57,555 nucleotides of DNA from Collinsella sp. (GCA_019414645.1 DXLP01000015.1:1-57555); one strand, 5' to 3'. Shown: positions 43,929 through 53,490, counted from the stretch's first letter. Notes: generated by a model from the letters alone, not told the origin. Numbers and translations are program-made.

Positions 43929-44372
43929 TTAAAAACCGCTCACGTCAGAACGTTCCCAGCTGGCAACCTGGTCGGGAGATACCGTGCTCATCGCTTCGAA
44001 CTTCCAGGTGCCGCCCGCTTTGAGATGGTTGGTGTTCGCAAGAGCCGTTCCCACCTGATTGCCGTCTACGTCATACAGAACATACTCAATCTGAATGTAG
44101 CTTTGCTCTTTATCCGTATTATTGGTCAATGTGCCAGTGATCTTATACGCGAACTGATTAGACGCATCCCCGGCCTCATCCGAAACCGTATAGGGTTCTT
44201 GTGCCTCTTTTTGCTCCTCGACTTGCTGAGTCTGTTCGGCAGGCTTTGCTGCATCACCCGTAGACGAATCAGACGAGTTACCGCCCATAGAACCTACGAC
44301 GCCGGCAACAACAAGCACCACGATGACACCCAGAATGATCTTGCCGATCGGCTTCTTTCCCTCTTTTGCCAT
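43929..44372 (-). CDS. Membrane-anchored FxLYD-like protein
   Basis: This 147-residue protein begins with a basic stretch and one membrane helix (IGKIILGVIVVLVVAGVVGSM). A low-complexity Ser/Asp/Glu/Gln linker and an extracellular domain of about 75 residues follow, with ITGTLTNNTDKEQSYIQIEYVLYDVDGNQVGTALAN. That pattern matches the FxLYD-type immunoglobulin-like domain common in secreted proteins of gut Actinobacteria and Firmicutes. The start at 44372 has AAGGA 8 nt upstream. Function is unknown. It is divergent from the flavoprotein operon. Confidence 0.78.
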   Translation of the reverse strand: MAKEGKKPIGKIILGVIVVLVVAGVVGSMGGNSSDSSTGDAAKPAEQTQQVEEQKEAQEPYTVSDEAGDASNQFAYKITGTLTNNTDKEQSYIQIEYVLYDVDGNQVGTALANTNHLKAGGTWKFEAMSTVSPDQVASWERSDVSGF

Positions 44373-44594
44373 TATGCATCCTTCCCACGATCCGGCTACC
44401 GTGCCGGCACACAGCACATCGTAGGAGGCAGCGAGTTCAAATTCATTAGCTGGGAGCTAATGTCGCGACACAACTTGCCATCCGACGCTCATTGAGTCTT
44501 TTTTCCTTCACCGAACTCATACCTTTGTTGTTGACTATTAAACATTTAGACGTAAACTGCTTTGTTACCTTGTCAACATCTGAAAGGAACCTCA

Positions 44595-46916
44595 TTGGGA
44601 AAAGACGTACTGGTGCAGCAACTCGTCGACTCATTCGACAGCTGGCCCGCCAAAAATTCCGGTTGCGGATCGTCCCGCATGACACAAGAGCTCTATCCTT
44701 TTGACAAGCTCTTCTCTCCCATCAAAATTAACAAGCTCACCGTCAAAAACCGCATTGTCATGGCACCGATGGGCAATATCGACATGTGCGAGGAAACTGG
44801 CCGCCCCAGTGGCATGATGCTGCAGTACTTTTTCGCCCGCGCCAAAGGCGGCTGCGGCCTCATCACAACAGGACTCGTGCCGGTAAGCCACGGCATCGAT
44901 ACCACGGTCACCGAGCTGGACAAGCTCACCTATTTCCCGCGCATCGATCGAAGCCGAACCGTTATGGCAGGCTGGCGCGACCTTGCCCAAGGTGTCCATG
45001 CCTTCGGATCGCGCATTTTTGTCCAGCTTACGGCCGGACTCGGCCGCGTGGGCAACCCGCAATGCCTCATCACGCAAAAGAAGTTTCCGGTCTCGGCGAG
45101 TTTCTTGCCTAACTACTACATCCCCGCCATTCCATGCATGCGCCTCTCGGACCAAAAGCTGCGCCGTATCGTAAACAATATCGGCCAAGCGGCGGCCGAT
45201 GCTCATGCCATGGGCATCGATGGCGTCTATTTGCACGGGCACGAGGGTTATCTTATCGAGCAGCTCGGAAACCCCGCCTTTAACCATCGCAAGCTCGGAC
45301 GTTATGCCGATTGGCGTCAGTTTGGCCTCGATATGATCAAAGAAATCCGTCGCCGCGTTGGGCCCGACTACCCCATCATGTACCGCATCGACCTTTCGCT
45401 TGCACTCGAGGAAACCTATGACGAGCAGGTCATGAATTCGACCTATCTGGGACGCATGCGCGGCGGCCGCACAGTCGAACAGACCCTGGGTTATATGGAA
45501 GAGCTCGTGGCGGCGGGAGTAGACATCTTTGACGTCGACCTTGGTTGCTATGACAACTGGTGGATGCCCCACCCGCCTGCGAGCATGCCCGCAGGCTGCT
45601 TCGTTCCCGTGGCGCGCGCCGTTCGAGAGCGCTTTGCCGCCGACAATATCCGCTCCAATGCCGGCCTTCCCGTACCCGTTGTCGCGGTGGGTAAGTTGGG
45701 CTACCCCGACATTGCCGAACGCGCCCTTCGCAATGGCGACGCCGATATGATCATGCTCGGACGCCCGCTGCTTGCGGATCCCGAGTGGCCTAACAAGGCG
45801 TACGCCGGTCGCGTGACAGATATTCGCCCCTGCATCGGATGCCAGGAAGGATGCCTCAACGAGTTTGTCGAAGGGGGCCATCCGCAGTGTGCCGTCAATC
45901 CACGCTGCAGCTTTGAATACCTCATGCCCCAGACACCCGCTCCCGCCAAAGAACCCAAACGCATAGCGGTGATAGGAGCCGGACCCGCTGGGATGGCCTG
46001 TGCGCTAATCGCCGCGCGTCGTGGCCACGACGTAAAGCTCATCGATGCCGAAGATGAACTTGGAGGAAAACTCCTCTCCGCCAGCGCCGCCCGGATCAAG
46101 TTCGACCTCGATAACTACCGATCATATCTTGTTCGACAGGTGCGCGAGCAGGCAGAAAAACCCAACGGGAACCTGACACTCGAACTTGGACGGGCAGCAC
46201 GCGCCGAAGATCTTGCAAAAGCAGGCTTCGACGCAATCGTGTGCGCGACAGGCACTTCCAATGTAATACCGCCCATCCCCGGTCTTACGGAGCTTGCAGC
46301 ATCGGGTCATGCCGTGCTGGCAACGCAGCTACTGCGCCAACCCGCGCTGCTTGGCAACGCCAAAACCGTCACCATCATTGGCGGAGGGGCCGTGGGCTGC
46401 GAGGTTGCCCAATGGCTCACCGTCGAACACGGCATACCACAGGTCAGCGTAATTGAAATGCTGCCTCACATGATGCAGGGCGCCTGCACGGCAAATCGCG
46501 GCCACCTACTCCATACGCTCAGGGGACGCAATGTGCGGCTCCTCAATATGACACGCGTCGAGCGCGCGGAAGTCGGCGGCAAACGCGAGTCTGGAGCCCC
46601 ATCGAGGTGTGCGCGTCTCCACTTGAGTCGCAACTGCCACAAAAACGTTCCCGACCCCTACGTCTCGTGGTCACCGGTCTTGCCCGAGAACGTCGAAAAC
46701 CCGCTTGCACCCAAAATCGGCAACGACTGGAAGTCACTCGAGCTAACCTGCGACTTGGTAATCATTGCCTGCGGCGGACACCCCGACGACGCGCTGTTCT
46801 ACAAACTGCAGCAGACGCACGCCGCTGACGAGCTGCATAACATCGGCGATGGGTTTGCGCCCGGCCGTGTGCTCGAAGCGGTCCGTGCGGCATACCGACT
46901 CGGCACCAATATCTAA
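44595..46916 (+). CDS. OYE-type Fe-S flavin oxidoreductase (enoate/dienoyl reductase family)
   Basis: This protein of about 773 residues has the layout of 2,4-dienoyl-CoA reductase, 2-enoate reductase and the BaiCD/BaiH bile acid enzymes. An FMN TIM barrel (SPIKINKLTVKNRIVMAPMGN to about residue 375) is followed by a 4Fe-4S cluster motif CIGCQEGCLNEF with a later Cys in CAVNPRC. An FAD Rossmann domain (IAVIGAGPAGMACALIAARR) and a NAD(P)H Rossmann domain (VTIIGGGAVGCEVAQ) complete it. The TTG at 44595 is preferred because AAAGGAA lies 6 nt upstream; ATG 44679 has no site. It is first in an operon with both aconitase-X subunits, so it may reduce the double bond made by that dehydratase. The substrate is unknown. 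Confidence 0.85.
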   Translation: MGKDVLVQQLVDSFDSWPAKNSGCGSSRMTQELYPFDKLFSPIKINKLTVKNRIVMAPMGNIDMCEETGRPSGMMLQYFFARAKGGCGLITTGLVPVSHGIDTTVTELDKLTYFPRIDRSRTVMAGWRDLAQGVHAFGSRIFVQLTAGLGRVGNPQCLITQKKFPVSASFLPNYYIPAIPCMRLSDQKLRRIVNNIGQAAADAHAMGIDGVYLHGHEGYLIEQLGNPAFNHRKLGRYADWRQFGLDMIKEIRRRVGPDYPIMYRIDLSLALEETYDEQVMNSTYLGRMRGGRTVEQTLGYMEELVAAGVDIFDVDLGCYDNWWMPHPPASMPAGCFVPVARAVRERFAADNIRSNAGLPVPVVAVGKLGYPDIAERALRNGDADMIMLGRPLLADPEWPNKAYAGRVTDIRPCIGCQEGCLNEFVEGGHPQCAVNPRCSFEYLMPQTPAPAKEPKRIAVIGAGPAGMACALIAARRGHDVKLIDAEDELGGKLLSASAARIKFDLDNYRSYLVRQVREQAEKPNGNLTLELGRAARAEDLAKAGFDAIVCATGTSNVIPPIPGLTELAASGHAVLATQLLRQPALLGNAKTVTIIGGGAVGCEVAQWLTVEHGIPQVSVIEMLPHMMQGACTANRGHLLHTLRGRNVRLLNMTRVERAEVGGKRESGAPSRCARLHLSRNCHKNVPDPYVSWSPVLPENVENPLAPKIGNDWKSLELTCDLVIIACGGHPDDALFYKLQQTHAADELHNIGDGFAPGRVLEAVRAAYRLGTNI

Positions 46917-46937
46917 CACGAAAGGATGGGCTCACAG

Positions 46938-48215
46938 ATGAACCTGACCTCCCAACAAGAAGCCCTGCTCGATGGCGCCAAGGGCCCCGCCATGGCCAAA
47001 GTGGTCAAGACCCTCGTTATGTACGGCGAATGCTTTGGCGCCGAGCGTATGGTTCCCGTGACCGGCGCAAACGGTCATCTTGTCACAAGTTTTGGCCTCT
47101 CCATGCTCGGTCCAGTCTATGACCTTATGGATGAGCTGCTGAAAGACGGCGCCCTGTCCGGTCAGTCATTCTCGGTCGACCCGAGGCCCCTCGACCCCGC
47201 CGTCCCGGCCAACCCGCTGCAAAAGCTGCTGTTCAAGATTATGTATTCCAAACAAGACGATTATGAGGCACAGCTGCGCAGCATGGGTCTATTGGACAAC
47301 GATGCTTTCACCTGCACCTGCTACCAGCCCGAGGTTGGCAATCGACCTCGGCGTGGCGACATCCTAAGCTGGGCAGAAAGCAGCGCCGTGGTCTTTGCCA
47401 ACTCCGTGCTGGGCGCTCGCTGCAATCGCAACTCCGGCATCATCGAGATGTTCGGCTCAATTGCCGGCTTTGTCCCGGAATTCGGCCTGCTCACCGATGA
47501 GGGCCGCAAGGCGACCTGGATCATCGAAGTCGACTGTAAGCGCAAGCCCGAAGCGCAAGTGCTTGGCAGCGCCATTGGCATGAAGGTGATGGAAGACGTC
47601 CCTTACATTAAAGGCCTCGACCGCTGGCTTGGCCGCGAACTCACACCCGGCACGCAGGACTACCTTAAGGACATGGGCGCCGCCAGCGCATCGAACGGCG
47701 CTGTCGGGCTCTACCACGTGGACGGCATCACGCCCGAGGCCGTCGAACAAGGCGAACACCTCATAGCACCAGACGCCCGAATCTATCGCATTGACGACGC
47801 CGAGCTGGAACGCATCCGCTCGAGCTACCCCGTTATGTGGAAGAACCCGGGCGCGCGCCCCAAGCTTGCCTTCATCGGCTGCCCCCACCTCTCGTCTGCA
47901 CAACTCGCCCATTGGGCAGACGCCATCTGCGATGGGCTGAGCGCCTCCGGCAAGTGCCGCGTGCAAGTACCCACCGTACTGACCGCCGCCCCATCCGTGG
48001 CAGACGCCTTCCGCAAGACTGCGGCATACAGACGCCTCTCGACTACCGGTGCCGTCGTCTCGAGCATCTGCCCGCTTATGTACACCAACAACCCGCTGTG
48101 CGGCATCATGCCCATCATCACCAACTCCAACAAGTTGCGTACGTACTCGGCATCGCGCTACTACACCGACGACGAGGTGCTCGCCTACGTCACCACCGGA
48201 AAACCAATCAAATAG
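46938..48215 (+). CDS. Aconitase X large (catalytic) subunit
   Basis: This protein of about 425 residues matches the AcnX large subunit (formerly DUF521). Visible are LTSQQEALLDGAKGPAMAKVVKTLVMYGECFGAERMVPV, the cysteine pair CTCYQPEVGNRP, GARCNRNSGIIEMFGSIAGFVP, AAPSVADAF and the C-terminal VSSICPLMY with NSNKLRTYSA. Conserved cysteines would hold the Fe-S cluster. Known members dehydrate cis-3-hydroxy-L-proline or, in archaea, phosphomevalonate; here neither pathway's other genes are adjacent. The small subunit gene follows 14 bp later. The ATG at 46938 is preferred over 46926, which touches the ribosome-binding site. Confidence 0.88.
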   Translation: MNLTSQQEALLDGAKGPAMAKVVKTLVMYGECFGAERMVPVTGANGHLVTSFGLSMLGPVYDLMDELLKDGALSGQSFSVDPRPLDPAVPANPLQKLLFKIMYSKQDDYEAQLRSMGLLDNDAFTCTCYQPEVGNRPRRGDILSWAESSAVVFANSVLGARCNRNSGIIEMFGSIAGFVPEFGLLTDEGRKATWIIEVDCKRKPEAQVLGSAIGMKVMEDVPYIKGLDRWLGRELTPGTQDYLKDMGAASASNGAVGLYHVDGITPEAVEQGEHLIAPDARIYRIDDAELERIRSSYPVMWKNPGARPKLAFIGCPHLSSAQLAHWADAICDGLSASGKCRVQVPTVLTAAPSVADAFRKTAAYRRLSTTGAVVSSICPLMYTNNPLCGIMPIITNSNKLRTYSASRYYTDDEVLAYVTTGKPIK

Positions 48216-48229
48216 GAAGGCGACTCCTC

Positions 48230-48673
48230 ATGGAAAAAATCTTTCACGGCCGCGTCGTTGTCCCCGGAACTGCCCACGCCAAGGCACTTGTCTCTCACGG
48301 AGGGCTCAACACACTCGCATCGTTTCAGAAGGCACTGATGTTTGGCGACAAAAAGGCCACGTGTTCCGACCAAAACAATCCCGACTTGTACGGCAAACCT
48401 TTGGCGGGATGCGCCTTGTGTCTTCCGCAGACTATCGGCTCCACCACAGGCGGCATGGTGCTCTTCTGCGCCACCAAAATGGGGCGCCAACCCGCATGCC
48501 TGCTGTTTTCCAAACCCATTGACAGCCTTGCCGCCGCTGGCGCGATCCTCTCGGGTGTATGGACCGACACCCCCATGCCCACCATTGACAACCTGGGCGA
48601 TGAGTTTCTCGATGCTGTGTCGACGGGAGACGCCATCACCGTGACCGAAGACGGCACGGTCATCGTCGGCTAA
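48230..48673 (+). CDS. Aconitase X small (swivel) subunit
   Basis: This 147-residue protein is the DUF126 swivel-type subunit of aconitase X. It starts KIFHGRVVVPGTAHAKALVSHGGLNT and shows the family core GCALCLPQTIGSTTGGMVLFCATK with the catalytic-type Ser/Thr cluster. It ends DAITVTEDGTVIVG. AGGAAGG precedes the ATG, 14 bp after the large subunit gene. Bacterial AcnX often occurs as such a split pair; both halves look intact. Confidence 0.88.
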   Translation: MEKIFHGRVVVPGTAHAKALVSHGGLNTLASFQKALMFGDKKATCSDQNNPDLYGKPLAGCALCLPQTIGSTTGGMVLFCATKMGRQPACLLFSKPIDSLAAAGAILSGVWTDTPMPTIDNLGDEFLDAVSTGDAITVTEDGTVIVG

Positions 48674-48783
48674 GGCTATCCGACCCGCCGCCCGCAAATG
48701 AACAACGTGTTTCGCCATTTCCCACGCGCGGTGCGGGCGATAATCTTGACGTATTCGATATACAACACGAAAGGAGTCCCACC

Positions 48784-50205
48784 ATGGGAGCATCGGTATC
48801 GGTCGCACAGGGCGCGCCTCTTGATGCAGGCACCTACAAGGCAGACGAGGCAGCCGTCGAGCGCTTTTGCGAATTGCTGCGCATCCCCACCGTTTCGCGT
48901 GAGAACATCGCCGAGCGCGATGATGAGCCCTTCAGCCAGTGGATTCCCACGCTTCAGCGACTTTATCCGCATTTCTTTAAAGTCGCCGAGCTCACACGCG
49001 TCGACGACTTTGGCATGCTCCTGCGTTGGCCTGGCGCCGATTCCGCCTTGGACCCCATCGTCATGATGGCGCATCAGGACGTCGTGCCCGTCGAGGGCCA
49101 AGACTGGAAGCACGATCCCTTTGGAGCCGAGATCTTCGACGGCGAGATCTGGGCCCGCGGATCACTCGACACCAAGTGCATCGTCTCGGCTTTCTTCGAG
49201 GCCGCCGAGCATTTGATTGCCCAGGGCTTCGTTCCCCCGCGCGATGTCTGGTTCTTCTCGAGCGATGGCGAGGAAATCGCCGCACCTACTGCAACCCATG
49301 CAGTGCAGTGGCTTCGCGAGCATAACATCCATCCCTACATGGTGCTCGATGAGGGTGGCGCCGTGGCAACCGACGCCCCGCTCGGCGTCACCGAACCCGT
49401 TGCCATGGTAGGCGTGTCCGAGAAGGGCCACGTCGACCTTACCGTCACGGCGCGCGCCGACGGCGGCCATGCCTCTACGCCTGCGGCAAACGATGCCTGC
49501 CGTCTTCTCTGCCGTGTATGCGAGACTATCTCGGCCAACCCCGGCAAGCCGCAGCTCACGCCCGCCGTCGAGGCCACACTGACCGAGTTGGGTGCCCGTA
49601 GCAGCGCGACGTATCAGGCAATCTTTGGCAACCTGTGGCTCACGCGCCCCGCGGTTACCAAGATTATGGCCGCCAGCCCCGAGACCTCGGCCATGCTGCG
49701 CACAACCTATGCGCTCACGCAGCTCGAAGGCTCCAATGCGCACAATGTGCTGCCACCAGTTGCTCGCGCCAACTTCAACGTGCGCATCGCTCCGTTCGAG
49801 ACCATCGCCGATGCCGTTGAGCGCGCCCGCAAGCTCGCCGCCCAGCAGTGCCGCGCCTCGAGCGTAAGCCCCGACCATGTCACCGTCGAAATCAACGAGG
49901 CGATTCCCTACACCGAGCCCGCGCCCATCTCGACTTACGAAGACGATGCCGCCTTCAACTACATCCATCGCTGCGTGTCGGGTGTCTATCCCGAGGCCGG
50001 CTTTGCTCCCTACGTGCAGAACTCCTGTACCGACTCGCGCGAGTTCAACGAGATCTGCGGTCGCGTCTACCGCTTCTGCGGCTTTATCTACTCGGGCGAG
50101 GCGCGCAAGCTCATCCATGCCGCCAACGAACGCATCGGCGTCGACGTCTACAAGCGCGGCATCGAATTCTATGTGGCGTTTCTCGCCAACCTTGAACAAC
50201 TGTAG
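48784..50205 (+). CDS. M20 family metallopeptidase
   Basis: This 473-residue protein is an M20/M25/M40 di-zinc hydrolase. The metal-site motifs are VMMAHQDVVPVEGQDW, with the first His and Asp, GRGSLD-like WARGSLDTKC, and SSDGEEIAAPTA with the catalytic Glu pair. A lid/dimerisation domain (about residues 210-370, HVDLTVTARADGGHASTPA) follows, and NSCTDSREFNEIC is near the end. It probably cleaves dipeptides or N-acyl amino acids. AAAGGAG precedes the ATG. An MFS transporter gene starts 51 bp downstream, so import and hydrolysis may be linked. Confidence 0.9.
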   Translation: MGASVSVAQGAPLDAGTYKADEAAVERFCELLRIPTVSRENIAERDDEPFSQWIPTLQRLYPHFFKVAELTRVDDFGMLLRWPGADSALDPIVMMAHQDVVPVEGQDWKHDPFGAEIFDGEIWARGSLDTKCIVSAFFEAAEHLIAQGFVPPRDVWFFSSDGEEIAAPTATHAVQWLREHNIHPYMVLDEGGAVATDAPLGVTEPVAMVGVSEKGHVDLTVTARADGGHASTPAANDACRLLCRVCETISANPGKPQLTPAVEATLTELGARSSATYQAIFGNLWLTRPAVTKIMAASPETSAMLRTTYALTQLEGSNAHNVLPPVARANFNVRIAPFETIADAVERARKLAAQQCRASSVSPDHVTVEINEAIPYTEPAPISTYEDDAAFNYIHRCVSGVYPEAGFAPYVQNSCTDSREFNEICGRVYRFCGFIYSGEARKLIHAANERIGVDVYKRGIEFYVAFLANLEQL

Positions 50206-50256
50206 AACGGGGGCCGATAGCACCCCTCCCCGCTTTTACCGACCAGGAGAACCAGC

Positions 50257-51576
50257 ATGACCCAACCAAATCTTAAGCGGGCGGCCCGGCTCGACACCAA
50301 GGCCGTCGCCCTCGCCTCCCTACCCTTTATGGGCATGATCAGCTTTTGGCAGGTCTACGACGGCATCGTTCCCAAGATGCTCACAGGGACCTTTGGCCTA
50401 TCCAACTCGCTCACCGGCGCGATCATGGCCATCGATAATGTCTTTGGCCTGTTCCTGCTTCCGCTCTTTGGCATCCTCTCGGACCGCTGCGCAAGCAAAC
50501 TCGGGCGTCGAACGCCCTTTATCTTGGGCGGCTCCGCGGTGGCAATGCTCTCCGTCCCGCTCATCGCGATCGCCAACAACATGGGCAGCCTACCTCTGCT
50601 CATTGGCGCGATTATCCTCACGCTTTTTGCAATATGCGCCTACCGCACCATGACGGTTGCCATTGTGGCCGATATTACGCCTCGCCCACTTCGAACCAAG
50701 GCGGACTCAATCGAAAAGATCGTCGGCTATGCGGGAACGGGCCTTATGCTCGTCGCCATCTCGGTCATGGTTCCCAAGGCCGACAAACCCGATTATCTCC
50801 CGCTCTTTATCTTGCAGGCCGTCTTTATCCTCGTGTCGGCCGTTGTCTACGGCGTCTTTGTCCGTGAGCCCGCCCTCGTCGAAAAGATGCGCGAGAAATC
50901 GCTGTCCATGGGCATCGACGAGGATCAGATTGACAAAGATGACTCCCCCGAGGCCGGCGGTAAAAATCGCATTGCAGACGCCGGCGTACGCCGCTCCATC
51001 ATCATGCTGCTCGCCGCAACGTTTTTCTATTACATGAGCTATAACGCCATGACCACCAATATCAGCCGTTATGCCGATATGTTCTACGGCATGGAGGGCG
51101 GTTCCTATGCCATCATCAATATCGTGACGATTGCAGGCGCGCTGCTAAGCTACGTACCCCTGGCAAATCTTTCGCTCAAAATCGGCCGTAAAAAGGTCGC
51201 CCTGGGCACCGCCGTCATCATGGTTTTATGCCCCGCGCTTCTTTGGCTGGCACCCGGTTTCTCGCCCGTGCTGTACGGCGTCTTTTTGTTGATGGGCGTT
51301 GCGCTGGGCGGCGTGGACCTGTGCGTGTACACGATGATTCTGGAGTGCTGCAGCTCCCAAAGCGTGGGCCGCTACTCCGGTTACTACTACACCGTGAGCA
51401 TGGCGGCTCAGGTGGCGACACCGATTCTCTCCGGCATCGTTATGGACGTGGCGCCGTCGATGCTCTTCGCCTACATCACGGCAATGGGCATGTTTATGGC
51501 CGCGAGCATTGCCGCCGCCAAGCACGGCGATGCCATCTTGATCGACGAGGTCGCTCGCCGCGAGGCAGCAAAGTAG
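50257..51576 (+). CDS. MFS transporter, GPH/SLC45-like
   Basis: This 439-residue membrane protein has about 12 hydrophobic helices. The loop LSDRCASKLGRRTPFILGG between helices 2 and 3 is the major facilitator signature, in the form typical of sugar-cation symporter/SLC45-like members. NLSLKIGRKKVALGTA provides the matching loop in the second half. A charged central loop (MREKSLSMGIDEDQIDKDDSPEAGGKN) separates the halves. The substrate is not readable. AGGAGA precedes the ATG, 51 bp after the M20 peptidase gene. Confidence 0.88.
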   Translation: MTQPNLKRAARLDTKAVALASLPFMGMISFWQVYDGIVPKMLTGTFGLSNSLTGAIMAIDNVFGLFLLPLFGILSDRCASKLGRRTPFILGGSAVAMLSVPLIAIANNMGSLPLLIGAIILTLFAICAYRTMTVAIVADITPRPLRTKADSIEKIVGYAGTGLMLVAISVMVPKADKPDYLPLFILQAVFILVSAVVYGVFVREPALVEKMREKSLSMGIDEDQIDKDDSPEAGGKNRIADAGVRRSIIMLLAATFFYYMSYNAMTTNISRYADMFYGMEGGSYAIINIVTIAGALLSYVPLANLSLKIGRKKVALGTAVIMVLCPALLWLAPGFSPVLYGVFLLMGVALGGVDLCVYTMILECCSSQSVGRYSGYYYTVSMAAQVATPILSGIVMDVAPSMLFAYITAMGMFMAASIAAAKHGDAILIDEVARREAAK

Positions 51577-51600
51577 GAGACCGAATTAACTACCGTGCGA

Positions 51601-51640
51601 AAGGGGTCGGATGGGCAAAGCGCCCATCCGACCCCTTTTT
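51601..51640. terminator. Bidirectional terminator
   Basis: AAGGGGTCGGATGGGC (51601-51616) pairs perfectly with GCCCATCCGACCCCTT (51622-51637), followed by TTTTT. It separates the convergent MFS and small membrane protein genes. Confidence 0.9.
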
Positions 51641-51669
51641 CGTTTCATCCTCAAGAAGCTTGTCGAAGC

Positions 51670-51993
51670 CTACCCCACCGTGATGGATTCCCCAGTAAAG
51701 GTGCTGATGAGCAGCAGGATAAAGAACGCCAAGTAACTGATGCTCAGCGGGTACGCAATAATCAGGAAGACGACCCAGCCGACATTGGTGTTACCGTCGG
51801 CACGGCGTTGCTCGCGATTGCGGCAGAGCCAAATCGTCACGCCAATGGCCACAATCAACAGCACAAGTGCCGCTGCCGCCAGTCCAGCAAGCGCAAACAT
51901 CACGCCAATGCTCACAGCAATAACCGGGAGCAGCAGCAAGCCGCACCCGCACCCACCCGGACTATACACGGCAGACTGTCGACGTCGTTCCAT
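51670..51993 (-). CDS. Small membrane protein of unknown function
   Basis: This 107-residue protein has about three hydrophobic helices (LLLLPVIAVSIGVMFALAG, AALVLLIVAIGVTIWL, GWVVFLIIAYPLSISYLAFFILLLIS), a glycine/cysteine-rich start (YSPGGCGCG) and a basic RNREQRR loop between the second and third. I do not recognise a family. GGAG lies 5 nt before the ATG at 51993, and the gene begins only 2 nt after the M20 amidohydrolase stop, so the two are probably translated from one mRNA. Confidence 0.7.
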   Translation of the reverse strand: MERRRQSAVYSPGGCGCGLLLLPVIAVSIGVMFALAGLAAAALVLLIVAIGVTIWLCRNREQRRADGNTNVGWVVFLIIAYPLSISYLAFFILLLISTFTGESITVG

Positions 51994-51995
51994 CG

Positions 51996-53183
51996 TCACT
52001 CCAAGTCAAGCAATCGTTTGTAGACATCGAGTCCTTTGAGCAGGACTTCCTCGTCAAAGAGCATGGTATCGGTGTGAAGGGCACTCATCGCATAGGCTGG
52101 GCAGCCATCAGCGTCAATCGGGTTTTCTTGCCCCTCTGGCACACCCGTGCCCAGCAAGAAGAACACACCCGGCAGATGGCGCTGATAGAAAGCGAAGTCC
52201 TCGGCAATCAGCAAAGGCTCATCCACGAGCTGCAGCTCGGGCAAAGCAGGCGCGACATTGGCAAATAGCTCGGGGTCGTTGTCAACCGGCGGATAGCCCT
52301 CGGCAAAGTCGAGATCGTACGTGCAGCCCGTTGCAGCGCATGCCTCATCAAGCACGCGGTGCACGCCCTCGCGTGCACGGTCGAACATGTCGTCTGTAAA
52401 CACACGCAGGCTGCCGGCAACATGGGCCTCCCCCGCCACCGCGTTGCAGACGGTGCCGGCCTGCAGCAGGCCGAACTTACCAATGCAGGGCTCGTCGGCA
52501 CCCAACTCGTCCATCAATTCGCGCTCGGCGACCAAGAACTTGGCAGCCGCCAGCGCCGCATCGTGTGATTCGTTTACGGGAACGCCGTAAGTCTTGGCGA
52601 TATGGATACTTGTCCCGTGAATGCGCACGTGCGTCTCACTCGAGCGCGCCAGCAATGGACCGGAGCAGCTCACCAAAGTGTTTGCAGGCAGGTCGGGCCA
52701 TACGTGGAACCCGAAGATGCGGTCGGCCCCATAGCGCTCGAACACACCGCTCTCGCATACCGTCTTGGCACCACCGGTCGTTTCCTCGGCCGGCTGGAAC
52801 ACAAAGAGAACATTGCGCCTAATGGCGCCCGGATGCTCGCGAATCGTACGGTCGACATACGTCGCGGCGGCAAGCGCCATGGCCATGTGTCCGTCATGTC
52901 CGCAAGCGTGCATCTTGCCGGGATGGGTTGAGGCAAAGGCCGCTCCCGTCGCTTCCGCGATGGGCAGCGCATCCATATCGGCGCGAATCGCCGTGGCACG
53001 CACGGCACCAACGCCAGCGTCGAAGAAAGCGCAGACGCAGCTGGGACACGGATGGGTCACCTCGCAAGCGAGCGGCGCCAACACGCCCTCGATATAGGCG
53101 ATAGTCTGCGGAAGATCGAAATCGAGCTCCGGAATGCGATGGAAATCGCGGCGATAGCGACGGAGTTCTTGGAGCTCGGTCAT
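51996..53183 (-). CDS. M20D amidohydrolase/aminoacylase
   Basis: This 395-residue protein matches the M20D (HipO/IAA-amino acid hydrolase) group. The start LRRYRRDFHRIPELDFDLPQTIAYIE is typical. Metal ligands are in ADMDALPI, KMHACGHDGHMAMALAAA and FQPAEETTGGAK (catalytic Glu pair), with GFHVWPDLP and the late LIAEDFAFYQRHLPGVFF. It likely cleaves N-acyl or N-aromatic-acyl amino acids. AAGGGA precedes the ATG at 53183; a frame to 53267 adds an unlikely N-terminus. It is divergent from the lysine operon. Confidence 0.92.
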   Translation of the reverse strand: MTELQELRRYRRDFHRIPELDFDLPQTIAYIEGVLAPLACEVTHPCPSCVCAFFDAGVGAVRATAIRADMDALPIAEATGAAFASTHPGKMHACGHDGHMAMALAAATYVDRTIREHPGAIRRNVLFVFQPAEETTGGAKTVCESGVFERYGADRIFGFHVWPDLPANTLVSCSGPLLARSSETHVRIHGTSIHIAKTYGVPVNESHDAALAAAKFLVAERELMDELGADEPCIGKFGLLQAGTVCNAVAGEAHVAGSLRVFTDDMFDRAREGVHRVLDEACAATGCTYDLDFAEGYPPVDNDPELFANVAPALPELQLVDEPLLIAEDFAFYQRHLPGVFFLLGTGVPEGQENPIDADGCPAYAMSALHTDTMLFDEEVLLKGLDVYKRLLDLE

Positions 53184-53333
53184 AGAGAATCCCTTCGTGA
53201 GGCACATCTGTTGCAACTTATTGTGATACAGGATTGTGGCACACATGTTTCCAGCATATTGCTGCATTTTTTAAACGTTATATACGAATACTCTTGTTTG
53301 GTAAAGTGCAACGTGATAGGGTCGTTACCACTT

Positions 53334-53490
53334 GATAGAGGCGCGGGCACGAAGAGCCGCGGGCGAGCCGGCAGGCTTTGACCCCGTGGGGAGGCGAAAC
53401 CCGCCGAACTGGGTTTTTCGGGCACGAACAACCTGGTGGGCCTGCGGGAAACACCCACAGGACTGTCTGCAGCAATGCGGGAGCGCTATC
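53334..53490 (+). promoter_or_regulatory. Lysine riboswitch (L box) aptamer
   Basis: The segment opens with GATAGAGGCGCG and closes with GGAGCGCTATC, the two strands of P1 that frame the L-box aptamer. AAGAGCCGCGGGCGAGC, GAAACCCGCCGAACTGGG and the hairpins between match the conserved five-way-junction layout. The genes downstream are for lysine biosynthesis, as expected. A weak promoter (TTGTTT, 17 nt, TAGGGT) may lie at about 53295-53323. Confidence 0.85.
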
